Shown: positions 27,601 through 34,997, counted from the first letter of the stretch. The stretch: DNA of 64,000 nucleotides from Salinirubellus litoreus (GCF_037335815.1 NZ_CP147841.1:744001-808000); one strand, 5' to 3'. Notes: generated by a model not told the origin, from the letters alone. Made by a program: numbers and translations.

Positions 27601-29339
27601 ATCAACTCACCCGTGCCACTGGACGTGAGTGTGGCAGTGCTCTTACTCAGCAGCCGTGGAGTGGCCTGCCCCGGTGTACGGACATCGCCGAGGTCCGAGC
27701 CTACACGGAGACGTACTGGTACGACTCAGCGGGGAGCATGACGGACTTGATCCACTCCGGGATGCCAGGCCGGAATGGTGGGAATCAGTTCCAGCGGGAG
27801 TTCCGGATGGAGAATTCCACGAACCGTCTGGAGTTGATGACTGTCGGGGGAGAACACTCCTACACATACGACCCCAACGGGAACTTAATGGAGGAAAACG
27901 GCCATCGCCACTTCGTATGGAATCACGGTGATCAGATGACGTCGTTCCAGACCGGCGCTGACGGGGAGGAGCGTGCGCAGTATCTCTATGATGCTGGTGG
28001 ACAGCGTGTCAAGAAGACGGTGGGGGGACAGGGCGAAGATTTCGGTATGACTGTTTATGTTAACGGCCTTTTCGAACATCACCGCTGGCAGCAGAACGGT
28101 GGAGGTTCGAGAGAGGATAATTGGATCCATATTATGGACGACCAGCAACCTATTGCGCTGGTACGGGTTGGCGATCAACACCCGAGAGACGAGACACCAG
28201 ATGTGCAGTATCACCTCTGCGATCACCTTGGCAGCAGTAACCTGATCGCCGACGACGATGGAGAGATCATCAACGCAGAGGAATATACACCCTATGGCGG
28301 GACCAGTTTCGGGGGGTTCGTGGGGAAACGATACCGCTTTACGGGGAAAGAGCGGGACGAGGAGAATCAGCTGTGCTATTACGGGGCGCGATACTACGCT
28401 TCTTGGCTGGGGCGCTGGACATCCTGCGACCCTTTGGGGAGTGTCGACGGTACAAACCTCTACAGTTTCACATTGAACAACCCGGTACGGTATCGGGACC
28501 CCTCCGGAACTCAGACAGAAGAGATCTGGAAAGCAGGGGGGAAGGTTGCGAATGCAGGGAAGAAGATTGCTGTGGGAGCTGTGGGGACTATTGGCGACTT
28601 CCCGGAGATGGCGGCCGCTTGGACGGAGGCCGTCAACACGCGATTGGGTAAAAAATACGGGGGGAAGACGTTCGCTGAGAACATCCAGTTGTTCAAACAG
28701 GATATAGTGGAAACAGCCGAAACAAAGGGGATAGGATCGAACAGGAAGAAAGGAACTGCGATCAATAAGTCACGGCGGATATTCGATTCAGTGAACCAGA
28801 AGTTCAAGGCAATCCTAAAGAGAGAGGGCTTCATCCTGCCGAAGGGAACGCCGATCCATCACGCTATATTTAAACTTGCCGACTTCCCGACAGAGTCGCT
28901 GGATCCATTTAATCTCCAGCCATCGAGGGGCCATGCATCAGATCCCGACAGCCCGCATGGACGCGGCCACACGGCTCAGGCACGACTGGGAGACAAAATA
29001 AACGAACTTGCCGAAAAGAGCGACATCCCAGTCAAAAAACAGGGAGGGTGGATGCAGAAATTCTCTTCAACACGTGCTCTCACTCGCAACATATTGATGG
29101 CTGTTCCCTTATTAGATGTAGGTGTGCAGCAGCTATTCTATGATGATAGTGCATATACTGGTAACCGGGCAGAAGATGCCATGTACAATCTCACCATAGC
29201 GCAGTTATGGGAAATTCCAATTGGGGTGGCTTCCATTGGTATTCTATTAGGTGAAGGTATGGCGGCAAGCGCACGCAAAGTGCCCGGCAGAAACGAATAT
29301 ATGAAGCCGTATGGAGCCCAAATGTGGATTCATTATTAA
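21642..29339 (+). CDS. Fused Tc toxin TcB-TcC (SpvB / RHS) with C-terminal effector
   Basis: A 2565-residue protein. Residues ~1-350 are SpvB-like (VPNGGGAIAGMGETFSPDLHTGTG). Residues ~365-640 hold FG-GAP/VCBS propeller repeats (for example LIGDVDGDGLADLVYV). Then come the TcdB middle regions (VEREFRGFGMVEQFD at ~743; VVVSGWQTFDNKG at ~1475) and YD/RHS repeats (~1640-2180). The RHS core ends with RYYASWLGRWTSCDPLG (~2249) and RYRDPSG (D2286). In bacterial Tc toxins, TcB and TcC form a cocoon that cleaves itself here to free the C-terminal toxin. The last 280 residues are the putative effector: HH at 2406-2407, N2424, H2431 and HGxxH (2439-2443) suggest an HNH/EndoVII-type nuclease, and GC drops in this part. 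A segment at ~1377-1443 resembles part of a solute-binding protein. TcA lies divergently upstream. Confidence 0.93.
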   Translation: MSNKSGVAEQVISVPNGGGAIAGMGETFSPDLHTGTGNFSVPIEVPNGRNGFQPDLALTYSTGNGNGPFGLGWALSVPGVGRKTSDGVPIYDDTEDTFVLSGAEDLVPVTVVSKTEEDEQRTRYRPRTEGLFARIDHHRGPTSDHWEVWSKDGLRSIYGTPGARGTDSATVAKPPDRQKIFEWRLTQTVDPFANRIMYQYRRDSAGQKVEGDGPRAPPRQWEQSYLQHIRYVDVDNDGETEYLVSVTLDYEDRPDPFSVHRSGFEIRTRWRCTRISIRSHVTEDGTYLEDGRLVRSYELRYLDERSNVTERLPLNGVSVLSQVQVIGHDGKETQDLPPLEFGYAKFSPEESDFFPLEGNLPPRSLSSPDLELADLFGNGLPDIVQLNGSVRYWRNLGGGVFAAPQSMRESPSGVRLGDQGTQLIDADGDGRIDLLTTINGLSGYFSLQHDGEWDRRSFRAYDTAPSFNLEGPEVQLIDLDGDGVTDALRSGSRFECFFNDAETGWHRTRQVARDQLDVFPNVSFTDQRVRWGDLSGDGLQDIVLVHDGNIEYWPNLGHGDWGARIHMRNSPRFPGGYDPKRLLIGDVDGDGLADLVYVEDNHLVLWINQSGNQWSDPIEIDGTPSATDMDAVRVVDLLGTGIAGVLWSADSRNGRSQAFFLDLTGGAKPYLLSEMDNHMGALTRVEYTPSVEFYLEDQKHPDTRWQTSLPFPVQTVSRVEAIDQVSGGKLTTEYCYHQGYWDGVEREFRGFGMVEQFDTERFEDYDGPGYHDHPGDVNEEQFSPPTLTKTWFHQGPIRAEGGNWYEADYGAQYWPGDPQMFDRAGSFEALFRVRHLTRRDERDALRTLRGRVLRTELYALDETARSDRPYTVTEQSYRVREIRADDADGGGGEVLDTDRRVFFPHSVASRTTQWERGDDPMTQHSFTGGYDEYGQPRYSIEVAEPRTPTGDDPDEPNPFLGTYAITEFAALTDDDQYMVDRPIRSTTYEISDRDAESVFEIRDALVPGLDDALEAGSLPDGNLVGQSVTFYDGPAFTGLPFGELGQFGAAVRTETLVLTDDVLADAYPAGDEVFDGESLPYFAPDGTPAWPDGVEHPDPYPEAFNERYGQRIDETRANEAVPPAERLTVTPLGYGFSDGEAEAPFVRGYYIATDRRAYDVQPDTDGGRGLVRETLGPLGFEHDGTLQHRSRIEYDAFEFLPVEAINPVGLTTRVRAYDYRTFQPLSIVDANENRTAFGYTPLGLLRYTAVMGQEDVDEGDTLDQPGTVFTYDLAAFDESPLDYRQPVSVHTATRERHQQPALSPQELDDLTFEEEVDAHPEHFIQTREYSDGFGRLVQTRTQAEDVVFGDSTFGSQDLFVDQMIVVRDDGGFDPGGLEDLSGHSVGVRVGATSEWVAKERLVAEGILSEEELKGYPNYPAAINALIAGDIDAVVLDEAIASGFTNQRPVRTTFPITPKEAVGEVLTDGEGPRVVVSGWQTFDNKGNVVEQYEPFYATGWDYLSREEAEAEQPMLFGQKATMYSDPRGQVIRTVNPDGSEQRMLFGTLEEKLLDEPDEYTPTPWEGFTYDANDNAGRTHGEDPNLAIDAHFHPPEGYQHHWDTPASSVVDALGRTVETVERNRRSIEDPVDFLRISTTYDIRGNVLTVTDAMDRKAFSYNYDLADSPLRIDSIDAGIRVTVLDAVGNEVERRDSKGAIVLQAYDELNRPVRLWARDGGPEADEDELPTLREYLVYGDGPDAGSQNPSPDDPFVAEAMERNLLGALVRHYDEAGLVTVHEYDSMGNLLEKERRVINNDVIPDELPVDWLPPDTTLDDREALLLDETGYVTNLTYDALGRVLTVRYPEDVDGDRKELHQTYNRAGTLEHVELVRSLGTVDESAETYVEHIAYDAKSQRTLVALGNGVMTRYAYDPRTFRLSRLRSERYTNPQGTEHEYVPTGEPLQDLNYEYDLVGNITTLRDRTPDSGIIDSNLGRHALDRGFEYDSTYQLTRATGRECGSALTQQPWSGLPRCTDIAEVRAYTETYWYDSAGSMTDLIHSGMPGRNGGNQFQREFRMENSTNRLELMTVGGEHSYTYDPNGNLMEENGHRHFVWNHGDQMTSFQTGADGEERAQYLYDAGGQRVKKTVGGQGEDFGMTVYVNGLFEHHRWQQNGGGSREDNWIHIMDDQQPIALVRVGDQHPRDETPDVQYHLCDHLGSSNLIADDDGEIINAEEYTPYGGTSFGGFVGKRYRFTGKERDEENQLCYYGARYYASWLGRWTSCDPLGSVDGTNLYSFTLNNPVRYRDPSGTQTEEIWKAGGKVANAGKKIAVGAVGTIGDFPEMAAAWTEAVNTRLGKKYGGKTFAENIQLFKQDIVETAETKGIGSNRKKGTAINKSRRIFDSVNQKFKAILKREGFILPKGTPIHHAIFKLADFPTESLDPFNLQPSRGHASDPDSPHGRGHTAQARLGDKINELAEKSDIPVKKQGGWMQKFSSTRALTRNILMAVPLLDVGVQQLFYDDSAYTGNRAEDAMYNLTIAQLWEIPIGVASIGILLGEGMAASARKVPGRNEYMKPYGAQMWIHY

Positions 29340-29365
29340 TTCAGATACGAATCCATAATTTATTA

Positions 29366-29497
29366 ATGAGAATGGGCGATCAAGAGATCACTCTGGACAT
29401 TATAATTGCACACGCTCGTTGGCTGTGCGATTACGACCGTTCCTGGACAGCCTGTCCGTATCGGTCTCATAGTAAGTTAGCGCGCCCCTGTCCCTGA
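29366..29497 (+). CDS. Very small ORF downstream of the toxin gene (43 codons)
   Basis: Starts 27 bases after the TcB-TcC stop. It encodes a 43-residue Trp/Arg/His-containing peptide with no recognisable motif and no acidic bias. Listed only because the position after a polymorphic-toxin gene is where an immunity gene might lie. It is short for that, and Tc loci usually lack immunity genes. Confidence 0.15.
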   Translation: MRMGDQEITLDIIIAHARWLCDYDRSWTACPYRSHSKLARPCP

Positions 29498-29576
29498 CGA
29501 CCTACATCCTAGGCAGCAGAGTTGGATAGATGAACGAATACGGGTGTTTTCGTACACCCTGCACGAAACCTTCTAG

Positions 29577-29584
29577 ATTTATAA
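29577..29584 (+). promoter_or_regulatory. TATA-like box of the serine recombinase gene
   Basis: atttataa lies about 25 bases upstream of the ATG at 29605, the spacing of a leaderless haloarchaeal transcript. It supports that start over the one at 29530. Confidence 0.45.
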
Positions 29585-29604
29585 GCGCGTACCCCCGGCA
29601 CGGA

Positions 29605-30255
29605 ATGATCGCCTGCTATTGCCGCGTCTCCACCGACGACCAGAGCCTCCAGCGACAGATCGACGCAACTCAGACGTACGCCCGAACTCGCCTCGGGGCA
29701 GAGCTCGCCGATATCCAGATCTACCGGGACACATCGACCGGGACGGACACTGCCCGCGGTGGGTACCGGGACCTGATAACCGACATCGACGCAGGGAAGA
29801 TCGATGCAGTGGTCGTCAACAGCGTATCGCGTATCTCCCGATCTATCCGGGATCTCGACCGAACGGCCGAACGCATCGCGAACGGAGGGGCAGAACTCCA
29901 CATCCTCGCCGAGGGACTGACGATGAAGCCGGATGACGACGATCCGTACCAGAAGGCGCTCTTTCGGCTACTTGGCGTGTTCGCGGAACTCGAGGCGGAG
30001 ATGATCCAACAGCGGACGCAAGAAGGCATAGCGGCCCGCCAACGCGAGGAGAACTACCACCACGGCCGGCCACCGCTGGGGTTCCAGAAGGAAGACGGGC
30101 AGCTCCTCGAGGGCGAGAACTATGATCAGGTAGTGACCGTCCTCGACATGGTGCAGAAGGGGGAGATGAGCAAGCGGCAGGCTGCTCGGGAGATGGGAAC
30201 GTCCCGACCCACGGTCGACCGGGCGCTCAAGCGAGCAGAGCTGTACGGGCTTTGA
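29605..30255 (+). CDS. Serine recombinase / resolvase
   Basis: A 216-residue resolvase-family site-specific recombinase. The N-terminal catalytic domain starts ACYCRVSTDDQSLQRQ, with Ser in the conserved YxRVS phrase as nucleophile. It continues with VVVNSVSRISRSIRDL (the conserved SRxxR arginines). A long helix with FAELEAEMIQQRTQEGI follows, and a C-terminal helix-turn-helix (SKRQAAREMGTSRPTVDRAL) binds DNA. The compact size fits resolvase/invertase types common in haloarchaeal elements. The ATG at 29605 is supported by a TATA-like box; an earlier start at 29530 would add 25 unrelated residues. It could resolve or invert parts of the island, or regulate the toxin locus next to it. Its sites were not identified. 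Confidence 0.9.
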   Translation: MIACYCRVSTDDQSLQRQIDATQTYARTRLGAELADIQIYRDTSTGTDTARGGYRDLITDIDAGKIDAVVVNSVSRISRSIRDLDRTAERIANGGAELHILAEGLTMKPDDDDPYQKALFRLLGVFAELEAEMIQQRTQEGIAARQREENYHHGRPPLGFQKEDGQLLEGENYDQVVTVLDMVQKGEMSKRQAAREMGTSRPTVDRALKRAELYGL

Positions 30256-30343
30256 GCCGGTCGGGACGCTGCTTCGAAGCTGATTTCGGCAGTCGTCGGC
30301 CGCCCCGGTCCCAGACTGCCACTCGGCGTAAACTAGTTGGTCG

Positions 30344-30362
30344 TGTATGCAGTCTGCATACA
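30344..30362. promoter_or_regulatory. Perfect 19-bp palindrome, likely VapB operator
   Basis: tgtatgcagtctgcataca is two 9-base arms around a central t, ending one base before the vapB ATG. At this place a repressor would block transcription start or early elongation. VapB proteins usually repress their own operon, so autoregulation is the natural inference. Confidence 0.6.
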
Positions 30363-30363
30363 C

Positions 30364-30561
30364 ATGAGCACATCTATCCGGGTCTCCGACGACACCAAGC
30401 AGATGTTGGAGCGCCTGAAACGCGAGGATGAGACGTTCGACGACCTCCTCGAGCGGCTCGCGCTAAGAGAGAAACCCATCGACATTGGCGCGTGGAGTGA
30501 GGAAGAGGCCGACCGCGCACGGGAGGCAGTGAAACAGTCCCGGGAGAGTTTCGAGCGGTGA
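30364..30561 (+). CDS. vapB: VapB-type antitoxin
   Basis: A 65-residue acidic protein. The N-terminal STSIRVSDDTKQMLERLK fits a ribbon-helix-helix DNA-binding domain, followed by DETFDDLLERL and an acidic helical tail that would wrap the toxin. It overlaps vapC by 4 bases (ATGA type), so translation is coupled. A perfect palindrome touches its start codon, pointing to autoregulation. In the family, the antitoxin binds and silences the PIN ribonuclease and represses the operon together with it. Start choice is clear because the palindrome and the domain boundary agree. Confidence 0.85.
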   Translation: MSTSIRVSDDTKQMLERLKREDETFDDLLERLALREKPIDIGAWSEEEADRAREAVKQSRESFER

Positions 30562-30950
30562 CGTTTCTTGATTCGTCGGTCATCATCGACATGCTAGAAG
30601 GCGTTCCAGAGGTCGTCGAGTACGTCGAAGACCGAGGGCAGCCCTACCTCACGTCCGCGATCTGTGTGTTCGAAGTGGTGGACGGGAAGGTCGGCTCCGG
30701 AGAGACTGATGCCGTCGGCATCCGCCAGCAGTTCGGCGGAGTCCAAGCGCTCGACCTGAACGAGCAGATTGCACTAGAGGCAGGGCGGATGCAGGACAAG
30801 CTGGTGGACGACGGGGAGCGGATGGCCGCGCGTGACCTCCTTATCGCGGCGACTGCGCGGTCGACGGGAGACGAACTAATCGTCGCTGATGGAGACTTCG
30901 AGACGCAGCTCCTCACCAACCTGATGGACGTCACGAACCTTCGCAAGTAG
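30558..30950 (+). CDS. vapC: VapC-type PIN-domain toxin
   Basis: A 130-residue PIN-domain ribonuclease. It opens FLDSSVIIDMLEG with the first catalytic Asp, has an acidic Glu in VFEVVDG, and near the end has AARDLLIAATARSTG and ELIVADGDFE with the further conserved Asp residues. VapC toxins cleave tRNA or rRNA under metal dependence and are held inactive by VapB. Its start overlaps the vapB stop by 4 bases. It may stabilise the island by post-segregational killing or act as a defence or stress module; the sequence does not say which. Confidence 0.9.
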   Translation: MTFLDSSVIIDMLEGVPEVVEYVEDRGQPYLTSAICVFEVVDGKVGSGETDAVGIRQQFGGVQALDLNEQIALEAGRMQDKLVDDGERMAARDLLIAATARSTGDELIVADGDFETQLLTNLMDVTNLRK

Positions 30951-31622
30951 CCCTCGGTTCTTCATCTTTGGGATTCGTGTAATTCACCAGTTCATCCGCG
31001 TCATTACTATCGATCTAGAGTCCGACCGATTCCCTAATAGAGATAGTGAGCCTAATGATCTCGTATGGTTTAGCGTCGGATCTCAGATGGTCAACGGAGG
31101 ATCGAAGCATATCCACATGACTTCATGGAGCAGTAACACATTTGAATAAACGCATGCACCGGAGGCGGAAGCCATCTTACTCAGGTGATAGAAGGCAGAA
31201 TTAGTGTAAAGTAGGCTTTCGAAATTCCGACGCTAAGGATGATCTCCATCTCTCGAGGCTAAATTCTATGTCCATTACTGACTGATGAGGTGCCAGATTG
31301 TGCCTACATTGAGACCAATGAATACATAGCGGTCTTACCCCGGGGGGCTGCTGGGTTAGTTGGCCCTCTGGTTCGGCTGTCCCGATGGTCGGGTATGGTT
31401 GGTCGGGTGCGCCTACCGTGGTCGGATATCGTCGATTGGATCGATGGGATAGGAGGGGTCGGGTCGGAAGTCACACTACTGGACAACCATTTGAGAGATT
31501 AGAATCCCGAGGACAAAGATTTGAACTATTGTATGGGTAGTAGTAACCTCGGGTCACTGTCCGACCGGTTGGATAAATATAGCCAATAATTCTGACTCTT
31601 GAGTATGGATTTGGACCACGGG
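30951..31622. other. Intergenic, 672 bp, no supported gene
   Basis: Between vapC and the 3' end of a convergent operon. A 70-residue frame at 31290-31502 exists, but has no acidic bias, promoter or family, and I do not call it. No repeat or RNA is recognised. Confidence 0.4.
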
Positions 31623-32513
31623 TCAGATATCGAAATTATAGTCCCCAAACGTCTGTTGGTCCAGTGCCTCCGTCACTCGGTCAACGTAGTAGTCCGTCTT
31701 GTCGCTCACCGCCTGGATGCTCTTCGAGATTCGCTTCCACTCTGTACCGTCCGTCTCGGCGATCACCTCGATGTGGTCATCTAAACCCGCCTCCTGCAGC
31801 TCGTAGATCGTCTGCTTCGCCTCTCTCAACAACTGCTTTTGCTTTTCGTTGCTCAATGCTTCCCAGTATTGGTGCGAGTCTCGCACAACATCTTCTGCGG
31901 AGAACTCGCCCTGCTTCACCGCTAACGAGATGACCGATCGGAGGATATGCGTGACGAATGTCCGCCGGTCCTCTTCGTACACGTCGTATGGATAGTAGCT
32001 TACCGGCAACGGCTGTGACGGTTCCCCATTGATCGGGAATAGTTCGCGCAACGCATCGAACGTGAACTCGTGGCCATCTAGGTTCCACACCGAGAACCCG
32101 CTGCTCGGGTCATGCCGGAAATGCACGAGTGCGAATGGATCTGGAATGTAGTTGTCGTTGGATAGGTCGGTGAACGACGACAGTGTGAGCTCGGCCGATA
32201 AGTCGTCGGCCGCAACGTCCCTCACTATCCCCTGTGCGACCAACGCGTCTTCTCGACCTTTGAGTGCTTGGTACCGTTCAAGCTGATCGGGCTCTACCGT
32301 GTTTGATTTGCAGTCTACAACTAAACTGTTGGCGTGCCGCACTGAGGTCAGAACAATGTCGGGGTGCAGGTCGTGGTCCTCGACGAAGATCGGCGGCTCG
32401 ATGACGTCGCAACCGTATTCGAGCTCGGCGAGCGTGTGGGAGAACGTCGGGTCCGACCGGGTCAACGCTATCCACGCGTTCATCTGCACGGTGTGGTCGG
32501 AAATATCATACAT
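31623..32513 (-). CDS. PD-(D/E)XK-like protein, second gene of a two-gene unit
   Basis: A 296-residue acidic protein. The N-terminal third has HPDIVLTS (Asp ~52) followed about a dozen residues later by SLVVDCKSNT (D-C-K), which fits the Asp...(D/E)-x-Lys catalytic set of the PD-(D/E)XK fold. The rest is helical with no named domain, including a Tyr-rich stretch (YYPYDVYEED). Its start overlaps the upstream 366-residue gene by 8 bases, so the two are co-translated and probably form one functional unit. No family name known to me. The island context suggests defence or element maintenance. Active-site assignment is from pattern only. Confidence 0.72.
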   Translation of the reverse strand: MYDISDHTVQMNAWIALTRSDPTFSHTLAELEYGCDVIEPPIFVEDHDLHPDIVLTSVRHANSLVVDCKSNTVEPDQLERYQALKGREDALVAQGIVRDVAADDLSAELTLSSFTDLSNDNYIPDPFALVHFRHDPSSGFSVWNLDGHEFTFDALRELFPINGEPSQPLPVSYYPYDVYEEDRRTFVTHILRSVISLAVKQGEFSAEDVVRDSHQYWEALSNEKQKQLLREAKQTIYELQEAGLDDHIEVIAETDGTEWKRISKSIQAVSDKTDYYVDRVTEALDQQTFGDYNFDI

Positions 32514-33606
32514 CGGCTATCACCAGGGTCGCTGATGGGTCGTAATAGTGCTGCAGGTTGGTGAAGATACGGAGCATCGTGTTACCGCACCCCTCCTCGT
32601 ACAGATACAGCCGAATCCACTCACCGGTCATCTCCATGCTGAACTTGTCGCCGTTGTGCATGTCCACTCCATCCACCTTGTAGTAGCCCTCCTGCAATCG
32701 TTCGACGTGTCCCCACAGCCGAAACGGGTCACGAGCATTCACGACATGTTCAAGGAATGCTTCGATATTCTCTACTGTCTCCGTGAATTCGATGACGGCA
32801 GGTGACCCCTCGATCCGGACACTATGTTCTTGACTGCTGCCGCCCAGCAAGTGATTCGACTCAATCGCATCCAGGACCTCTCGGTAGTCTTGCTTGATCT
32901 GGTTTACTGTCTCTATATGGAGTTCGATATTTGATCCGCCGCGCGTCGTGAACGCCCCATCGTTCGTTACCCGTTCTCGGACGAAGTCGCCACCAATCTC
33001 ACGGCGAATTTGGACGTTCGACAGAGACAGGAACTTCTCGATATCGTCGCTATCTTTCAGTAATGAGTATAGTCGGCTGGCCCCATGTCCTGAGGTGTTA
33101 ACGGAGAGGTCGCCGAACAGCAGATGATCCTCTATAAATTCCTCCGGGAACACATCGTCGGCGTCGTAGGTGAGACCAACACCCTCGAACTCGCCCATGC
33201 CCGCAATAGACTCGACCTGTTCGCTGGGTAACCACATCCGATCAAGACCGCTACCCTCTCGCGACAGCATATCGCTCACCGCCTTTCCGGTGAACTCGGA
33301 GTCCTCCATTGAGTACAGGTTCCAGAATCGGTCATCTATCGTATCCAAGAAGACGTTGCCGCTGCCATAGTCACCAGTAAGCTTCACAAAGTAGAGGTCT
33401 GAGTCAATCTTATCGGCAGCTTGGATGGCATCATGAGAGTCGAAAAGATCGTCGGGCGCGACGTTGGTCTCGATGATGTGGGTTTTCAGCATGTTTTGTC
33501 CGAAATCGAGCTCTAAATCTTCGACAAGAGCTTGGTGCGTGTTTTCCAAGCGCGCCTGGAAGAGGTCGAGCACCTCCCGCCGGCTTGAGAACGGGACAAT
33601 GGACAT
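32506..33606 (-). CDS. Hypothetical protein, 366 aa, partner of the nuclease-like gene
   Basis: Acidic soluble protein with no domain I recognise. It has mixed alpha/beta content, with alternating hydrophobic segments such as DSDLYFVKLTG and an Asp-rich middle. It has no membrane segment. The end overlaps the next gene by 8 bases on the same strand, so both are translated together. A plausible job is target sensing or regulation for the partner nuclease, which is inference from the pairing alone. The start ATG at 33606 begins a normal-looking N-terminus (SIVPFSSRREVLDLFQARLE). Confidence 0.72.
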   Translation of the reverse strand: MSIVPFSSRREVLDLFQARLENTHQALVEDLELDFGQNMLKTHIIETNVAPDDLFDSHDAIQAADKIDSDLYFVKLTGDYGSGNVFLDTIDDRFWNLYSMEDSEFTGKAVSDMLSREGSGLDRMWLPSEQVESIAGMGEFEGVGLTYDADDVFPEEFIEDHLLFGDLSVNTSGHGASRLYSLLKDSDDIEKFLSLSNVQIRREIGGDFVRERVTNDGAFTTRGGSNIELHIETVNQIKQDYREVLDAIESNHLLGGSSQEHSVRIEGSPAVIEFTETVENIEAFLEHVVNARDPFRLWGHVERLQEGYYKVDGVDMHNGDKFSMEMTGEWIRLYLYEEGCGNTMLRIFTNLQHYYDPSATLVIADV

Positions 33607-33819
33607 GCGATGTTCCTTCTCCAGAGCGTTTTAGCACCGGGCATCAAATCATTTGCCCAATAACAGGACTCGAAACTATCGGACAACTATCTTACCCACT
33701 ACCTGCTTAAGAAGCTCCGAGTCTATCTGAGTCTCGTAGACTAGCTCCGTCCTCGTAACCGTGGTCTTCTCGTGCCGAGGTAGCAGCGTGTTTCGATGCC
33801 GAGACTGGATTTCTCTATA

Positions 33820-34374
33820 CTACATGTAGGCCGGTTGCCGGAGACGACCTTCGACGGCCAGAACCTCCAGTGCCTCCCGAATCGTGTCTTCCTCTTCATT
33901 TGCGGCGTCGACGGCGGCAGCTCCCGTCTGATAGGGCCTCTCAAGCTTCGAAAACAATTCGTCCCCCGGTACGAACAGCCCGAAACGGGCCATCTGAATT
34001 CCTTTCAGCTTCACTCCGTCGACCTTTCTGAACGTGGCACAGTTCGGCTTCCATTCTCCCACAGTGATAATTTCGTCATCATCATTAGGTGTCCTGATGA
34101 GACCTAGCCCTCCGCGACTGCTGACTTCCATAATCCGATTGAACGCATTCCCTGCGGCAGGGCGGTGATCCTTGTCAGATACCTGTTGGCTACTGAGCGA
34201 CCATCCTGACCCGTAATCAGCGACGAATAATCCTTCAGCCGTGAACCGAGCCTGCAGGGTTTCAGGGATTCGGGGCTTATTGTAGCATCGAATTACTGGT
34301 TGGTCGCTGGTATGTCTAAGCGACATCATCCTATCTGACGACGACGATTCAGAAGTTGAATTAGCTCGTTTCAA
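33820..34374 (-). CDS. Hypothetical protein, up to 184 aa
   Basis: Mixed alpha/beta protein with an acidic C-terminal helix (DAANEEEDTIREALEVLA). No recognised domain or Cys motif. Alternative starts at 34329 or 34326 (MMSLRHTSDQ) would remove a Ser-rich, low-complexity N-terminal segment and may be the true ones. It stands alone between the two-gene nuclease-like unit and a divergent membrane-protein gene. Function unknown. Confidence 0.55.
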   Translation of the reverse strand: MKRANSTSESSSSDRMMSLRHTSDQPVIRCYNKPRIPETLQARFTAEGLFVADYGSGWSLSSQQVSDKDHRPAAGNAFNRIMEVSSRGGLGLIRTPNDDDEIITVGEWKPNCATFRKVDGVKLKGIQMARFGLFVPGDELFSKLERPYQTGAAAVDAANEEEDTIREALEVLAVEGRLRQPAYM

Positions 34375-34490
34375 ATATCGATATGGACGTACAGCGGCTT
34401 CAGTAAAGCATCACTCGGATCACCCGTAACTCTTCATTCAGGATAGAAAATGAGGTCAAGGATTATTGTTTCGTCTTTTTAACCTCAGAC

Positions 34491-34997
34491 ATGTCCATTC
34501 TACCGCATCAACTTGTAGCTCTGACGGAGAGAGTAGAGTTCCTCGATGAGGAACATCTCTACACAGCTATTCCGGCTGTTGTGATTGCTGTCGTCTTCTA
34601 TTTCGATTTTCATACATTGACTAACCTATTGTATAGTCTGGATGGAGGAGGATTGGAGAAATTGTTGACGCTATCGTTGAAGGGCGTTGTGGGCTCGATC
34701 GTCACTCATTACATCTACACTGCGGGTCCTACTGCATTCATCACTGGTGGTAAGATGAGGACAAAGGAAGGCGCATTCAAGATAGTCCTGCTCAGTTCTG
34801 TCGCAATAGCACTTTCTGTCGGATTTGCTGTACCGGGAATTATTTCTCAATTTGAATATGTGGTGCTACAGTCCGTGGCGCTAATACTCGTTGGTGGATT
34901 TCTCTACGTTCATTTACTAGTTGAGAATTGGAGATTAAAGAACGAATCGCCACATATCGCAGCTGGTATCCTGATCCTTATCGCGCCTTACCTGTAA
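34491..34997 (+). CDS. Small integral membrane protein, about 4 TM segments
   Basis: A 168-residue hydrophobic protein with membrane segments at about 25-43, 58-80, 95-118 and 121-142, and a hydrophobic C-terminal end (~155-168). Loops are short, with a Lys/Arg-containing one between segments two and three (GGKMRTKEGAF), suggesting a cytoplasmic loop. GC is low compared with the core chromosome, a sign of transfer. No transporter or receptor family recognised. It ends 11 bases before a degenerate integrase fragment, so the neighbourhood has been rearranged. Confidence 0.62.
   Translation: MSILPHQLVALTERVEFLDEEHLYTAIPAVVIAVVFYFDFHTLTNLLYSLDGGGLEKLLTLSLKGVVGSIVTHYIYTAGPTAFITGGKMRTKEGAFKIVLLSSVAIALSVGFAVPGIISQFEYVVLQSVALILVGGFLYVHLLVENWRLKNESPHIAAGILILIAPYL

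Noticed and set aside
31290..31502. 70-residue ORF in the intergenic region
   Set aside because: No acidic bias, promoter, family or neighbour support.
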